DNA of 24,720 bases from DATADD01 sp046262355 (GTDB lineage Bacteria; Actinomycetota; CADDZG01; WHSQ01). A program made the position numbers and the translations under genes. The stretch is taken from assembly GCA_046262355.1 (NCBI GenBank), contig JBHEMX010000073.1, positions 1 through 24,720 on the forward strand. The letters run 5' to 3'. Each line of letters starts with the position of its first letter. Within the stretch, counting starts at the first letter, position 1. The notes below the pieces were generated by a model. It was not told where the DNA came from. It made no database searches and saw only the letters and a list, made by a program, of their open reading frames with translations. Of this stretch, positions 22,254 to 24,720 are shown in pieces.

Positions 22254-22975
22254 ACGTCGGCCCGCTCGATCAGCTCGGGGGGCGCCTCGTCGGAGTCGAC
22301 GCCCACCCTGACCGCGGCGATCCCCTCCGAGGCGAGCTCGTCGAGTGCGTCGAAGGCCGGCAGGTCGACGGTGTCGTCGCCCACGAACATCACCGCCGCG
22401 AGGCGCGCCGAGCGCACCCGATCGCGCACCACGGCCGCCTTGGAGAGCTCCACGGGCGGGCGCAGCTCGACGCTCATGCGCCCGGGCGCAAGCTCGAGCG
22501 CGTGGTCCTCTGCGAGCGCCCGCGCCACCTCGTCCACGACGGCGCCGGCGCGGCCATCGGTCGCGGCCCGGTGGTGCAGGGTCACCACTACGCCCTTATC
22601 CTCGACCGCGATCCCGGCGATGCCGCTCTCGGCCACCGCCCGCTCCGCCTCGGTGCGCACGCGGCCCATGAGCTCCTCGTAGGGACGCACCGCAGCCGAC
22701 AACGTCACCCGGCCATGCACAGTGCGCTGCGCGCCGTGCACGCCCCAGATCTCGACCTCGGGCCCGAGCCACTCGAGCAGTTCCCGCGCGGAGCGCCCGG
22801 AGACCACCGCGACGACCCCGAAGGACGTGGCGAGCCCGGCCAGCAACTCTCTCACTCCCTCGACCGGGCGCGCCTCGGACGCCACGGGGACGATCTCGGA
22901 CAGCGTGCCGTCGAAGTCGAGGAACACTCCCGCCTCGTGCGGGCGGGCGAGCAGCGGGGCCAGCGCATGCGCCAT
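22193..22975 (-). CDS. otsB: Trehalose-6-phosphate phosphatase
   Basis: 260 aa from ATG 22975 (GTG 22978 just before is equally open). HAD-fold phosphatase: nucleophile motif FLDFDGTLSEI (the two Asp about 20 and 22), motif II VVSGRS, conserved K about 179 in ELSKAAVV, motif III VGDDTVDLPAF. It releases trehalose from trehalose 6-phosphate made by the convergent otsA gene. TAGTCT (22987-22982) lies 6 nt upstream of the ATG and no Shine-Dalgarno is seen, suggesting a leaderless message. Confidence 0.92.
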   Translation of the reverse strand: MAHALAPLLARPHEAGVFLDFDGTLSEIVPVASEARPVEGVRELLAGLATSFGVVAVVSGRSARELLEWLGPEVEIWGVHGAQRTVHGRVTLSAAVRPYEELMGRVRTEAERAVAESGIAGIAVEDKGVVVTLHHRAATDGRAGAVVDEVARALAEDHALELAPGRMSVELRPPVELSKAAVVRDRVRSARLAAVMFVGDDTVDLPAFDALDELASEGIAAVRVGVDSDEAPPELIERADVVVDGPTGVLELLRRLAPES

Positions 22976-23055
22976 CACCGCAGACTAATGGGGGAGGGCA
23001 TCCGGTCATGTCGAGCTCTGCCTCGACCTGCTCGACCTCGGTGGACATGCGGCGC

Positions 23056-23652
23056 TCAGAGCTCGTCCGCGCCCACGACGACGTGCAGCGCCACCGTCGG
23101 TGACAGGTTGGCGGGCTTGGGTCCGCTCCTCCATCCGAAGCGCTCGGCAAGCACCTTCGCCGCTTCTCGAGCGCCCTCGTAGGACCAGAACACGGTAGTC
23201 CTGCTGTAGTCGACGGAGGCCGGCGTCACTGCGACGATGGAGTAGCCGAGGCTCTCCAGGCGGGCCGCCATCGCGTCGTCGGCCGTGGTCGAGCTCGTTC
23301 CGTTGAGGACCTGGACGGTCACGCCCTCGGTGATCAGATCGGGCGTCGGCTTCGGCGTCGGCTTCGGCTTGGGCGTCTTCGTAGGCGTCGGCTTCGGCTT
23401 GGGTTTCTTGGTCTTCGTCGGCTTCGGGGTCGGCGTCGGGGTCGGCGTCGAGCGCTCCGTCGCATCGGGCGTGGGTGTGCGCTCGTTCGCAGCAGCCCCA
23501 ACGGGTGGCGTTCGCACGTCGTCGGGGCCGAGCGCGCTCACGCCGAGGAACACAGCGACCGCCGCGACCGCGGCCACGAGTGCCCACGGTAGGAACCACC
23601 CCATTACGGAACGCAGGAACGGCGCCTGATCGGGCGAGGAATGCCGTCCCAC
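23056..23652 (-). CDS. Membrane-anchored LytR_C domain protein
   Basis: 198 aa from GTG 23652, GGAGG 6 nt upstream. A short cytosolic start, one membrane helix at about 17-41 (MGWFLPWALVAAVAAVAVFL), a Thr/Pro/Lys-rich linker (about 59-104) and a LytR_C domain (about 111-195: VTVQVLNGTSSTTADDAMAA, LESLGYSIVAV). The domain faces outside and the linker is suited to crossing the wall. Same general layout as the mycobacterial LytR_C protein VirR/Rv0431, whose neighbour Rv0430 is, from memory, a DUF3263 gene as here. Confidence 0.85.
   Translation of the reverse strand: MGRHSSPDQAPFLRSVMGWFLPWALVAAVAAVAVFLGVSALGPDDVRTPPVGAAANERTPTPDATERSTPTPTPTPKPTKTKKPKPKPTPTKTPKPKPTPKPTPDLITEGVTVQVLNGTSSTTADDAMAARLESLGYSIVAVTPASVDYSRTTVFWSYEGAREAAKVLAERFGWRSGPKPANLSPTVALHVVVGADEL
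23340..23452. repeat. Low-complexity coding repeat for the Pro/Thr/Lys linker
   Basis: Repeated GTCGGCTTCGG/GTCGGCGTC units on the plus strand encode the PTP and KPKPTP runs on the minus strand. Such tracts change length by slippage. Confidence 0.7.
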
Positions 23653-23711
23653 GGCCTACCTCCCCGCCGGGACGCTCGCTCGACGAGCGCGGCGCCGCAA
23701 GGCGGGTGCTC

Positions 23712-23981
23712 CTATCGCTTGCTGACCGGCGAGTATTCGGCGCCGAGCAGCCGCGCCACGCGTTTCCTCTGCCGGTAGGTGCGGAGCCTCTTCAAGCGTT
23801 TGACGAGGATCGGATCGTGCGCCTCGGCCTCGGGCCTCTCGAGCAGCTCGTTGAGGAGCTGGTAGTAGCGCGTCCCCGAGATTCCGAGCCGCTCTGGGAT
23901 GGCGCGCTGCTTCGAGCCCGGCTGCGTCCACCAGGTGCGTTCGAAATCAAGGATGTCCCGGTCGCGGGGCGACAGACCCAT
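23712..23981 (-). CDS. DUF3263 protein (HTH-like)
   Basis: 89 aa from ATG 23981. It matches the DUF3263 pattern throughout: ILDFERTWWTQPGSKQRAIP, ERLGISGTRYYQLLNELLER, PEAEAHDPILVKRLKRLR, RQRKRVARLLG. The family is small, actinobacterial and has a helix-turn-helix-like core (ERLGISGTRYYQLL), so DNA binding is probable. It precedes the LytR_C gene by about 60 bp on the same strand, a pairing also recalled from mycobacteria (Rv0430-Rv0431). Confidence 0.88.
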   Translation of the reverse strand: MGLSPRDRDILDFERTWWTQPGSKQRAIPERLGISGTRYYQLLNELLERPEAEAHDPILVKRLKRLRTYRQRKRVARLLGAEYSPVSKR

Positions 23982-24032
23982 TGATCGTCGATCCTGGCCG
24001 CGGGAGGGACCAATAGCAAGCATTTCGCCCTG

Positions 24033-24105
24033 AGCCGGGTGTCGGGGTCGAACCGACGACCTCTCGATTACAAATCGAGTGCTCTACCAGCTGAGCTAAC
24101 CCGGC
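24033..24105 (-). tRNA. tRNA-Thr (anticodon TGT)
   Basis: Minus-strand cloverleaf: acceptor GCCGGGT/ACCCGGC, D arm GCTC...GAGC, anticodon stem CTCGA/TCGAG with loop TTTGTAA (anticodon TGT), T arm GTCGG TTCGACC CCGAC, discriminator T. CCA is not encoded. Confidence 0.95.
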
Positions 24106-24165
24106 ATAGGTGTCCTCGGCGAGGGTACCGCAGGGCTTTCGCAAACCGGCCACGCAGCGCCTCTC

Positions 24166-24720
24166 TTAGGCGATGCGGTCCAGCATGTGGTGCTCGAGTT
24201 TGCGCTTGATGCGCTGAAGTGCGTTATCGATCGACTTCACATGGCGCCCCAGCATGTCGGCGATCTGTTGATACGACTTGCCGTCCATGTAGTGCTGCAG
24301 AACCTGCGTCTCTAACGCGGAAAGAACCTTACCGACGGAAGCCTTGATCGCGTCGATCTCCTCAGCTGAGATCACGAGTTCGGCCGGGTCGAGCACCGCC
24401 TTGCTCGCCAGCGCATCGCCCCAGGAATGGCCATCTTCTTCGTTGTCGTTTGCCGGCTTGTTCAAGGAGACATAAGAATTCAAAGGGATGTGCTTTTGGC
24501 GACTAGCGGTCTTGATAGCAGTGATGATCTGCCTCGTCACACAGAGTTCGGCAAAAGCCCTGAAAGCGGTGTTCTTGCTAACCTGAAAGTCTCGGATGGC
24601 CTTATAGAGACCGATCATGCCTTCCTGGACGATGTCCTCTTTATCGGCGCCGGCGAGGAAATAGGAGCGAGCCTTCGCTCTTGCGTAATGGCGGTACCGG
24701 CCGAGGAGTATCTCGATGGC
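24166..24720 (-). CDS. sigH: SigH-like RNA polymerase sigma factor (partial)
   Basis: 184 residues visible, N-terminus beyond the right edge. Region 2: RYRHYARAKARSYFLAGADK then QEGMIGLYKAIRDF and FRAFAELCVTRQIITAIKTA. The middle ASRQKHIPLNSYVSLNKP is the segment characteristic of SigH (Spo0H) of spore-forming Firmicutes and its relatives in deep Actinobacteria. Region 4: LSALETQVLQHYMDGKSYQQ, IADMLGRHVKSIDNALQRIK. The less GC-rich codon use and close match to the SigH core are notable for this otherwise high-GC window. Whether it governs sporulation or a general response is not shown. Confidence 0.9.
   Translation of the reverse strand, partial: AIEILLGRYRHYARAKARSYFLAGADKEDIVQEGMIGLYKAIRDFQVSKNTAFRAFAELCVTRQIITAIKTASRQKHIPLNSYVSLNKPANDNEEDGHSWGDALASKAVLDPAELVISAEEIDAIKASVGKVLSALETQVLQHYMDGKSYQQIADMLGRHVKSIDNALQRIKRKLEHHMLDRIA

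Overview
The window is high-GC DNA that looks like an actinobacterial (Actinomycetota) chromosome carrying one integrated mobile element. The host call rests on a DUF3263 gene next to a LytR_C gene, GTG/TTG starts throughout, a SigH-type sigma factor and actinobacterial-looking otsA/otsB. I cannot name the species from sequence alone.

Region A (1-227) is left host flank with the 3' end of a probable transposase gene. Region B (228-13480) is an integrated element of about 13.2 kb. A perfect 45-bp direct repeat bounds it: 228-272 is a lone 3' tRNA half, and 13436-13480 is the 3' half of an intact tRNA-Trp(CCA). The element has a tyrosine integrase (10721-11887) directly behind an XRE-type regulator (10016-10720). 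Divergent from these is a leftward, translationally coupled run: excisionase-like HTH, a protein resembling only the C-terminal part of prim-pol primases, a RepA/AAA_25-like ATPase, a zinc ribbon, an HTH protein of small-terminase/regulator type and two small unknowns. The end of the ATPase gene holds a cluster of direct and inverted 12-mers that could be a replication origin. I saw no conjugation or capsid genes. The layout resembles a phage-satellite (PICI-like) plan, which is inference.

The outer parts of the element hold cargo: a two-TM coiled-coil protein divergent from a HIRAN-domain protein; a very large Mrr-type nuclease + DEAH helicase + six helicase-associated (HA) repeats, apparently starting at CTG behind a perfect Shine-Dalgarno; a ribbon-helix-helix (RHH) protein with a clear promoter inside an inverted repeat; and a Gly/Ala-rich membrane protein near the right end. 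The helicase is a plausible anti-phage or DNA-processing module and the best candidate for something undescribed.

Region C (13481-24720) is ordinary chromosome: a secreted lysyl-oxidase-family protein, an ECF sigma/anti-sigma pair, two single-domain response regulators, a SAM methyltransferase, an AI-2E family permease, glycerate kinase, otsA and otsB (trehalose synthesis), LytR_C and DUF3263 proteins, tRNA-Thr(TGT) and a partial SigH-like sigma factor. It also contains a 168-bp imperfect palindrome upstream of the methyltransferase and a partial duplication of the otsB 3' end.
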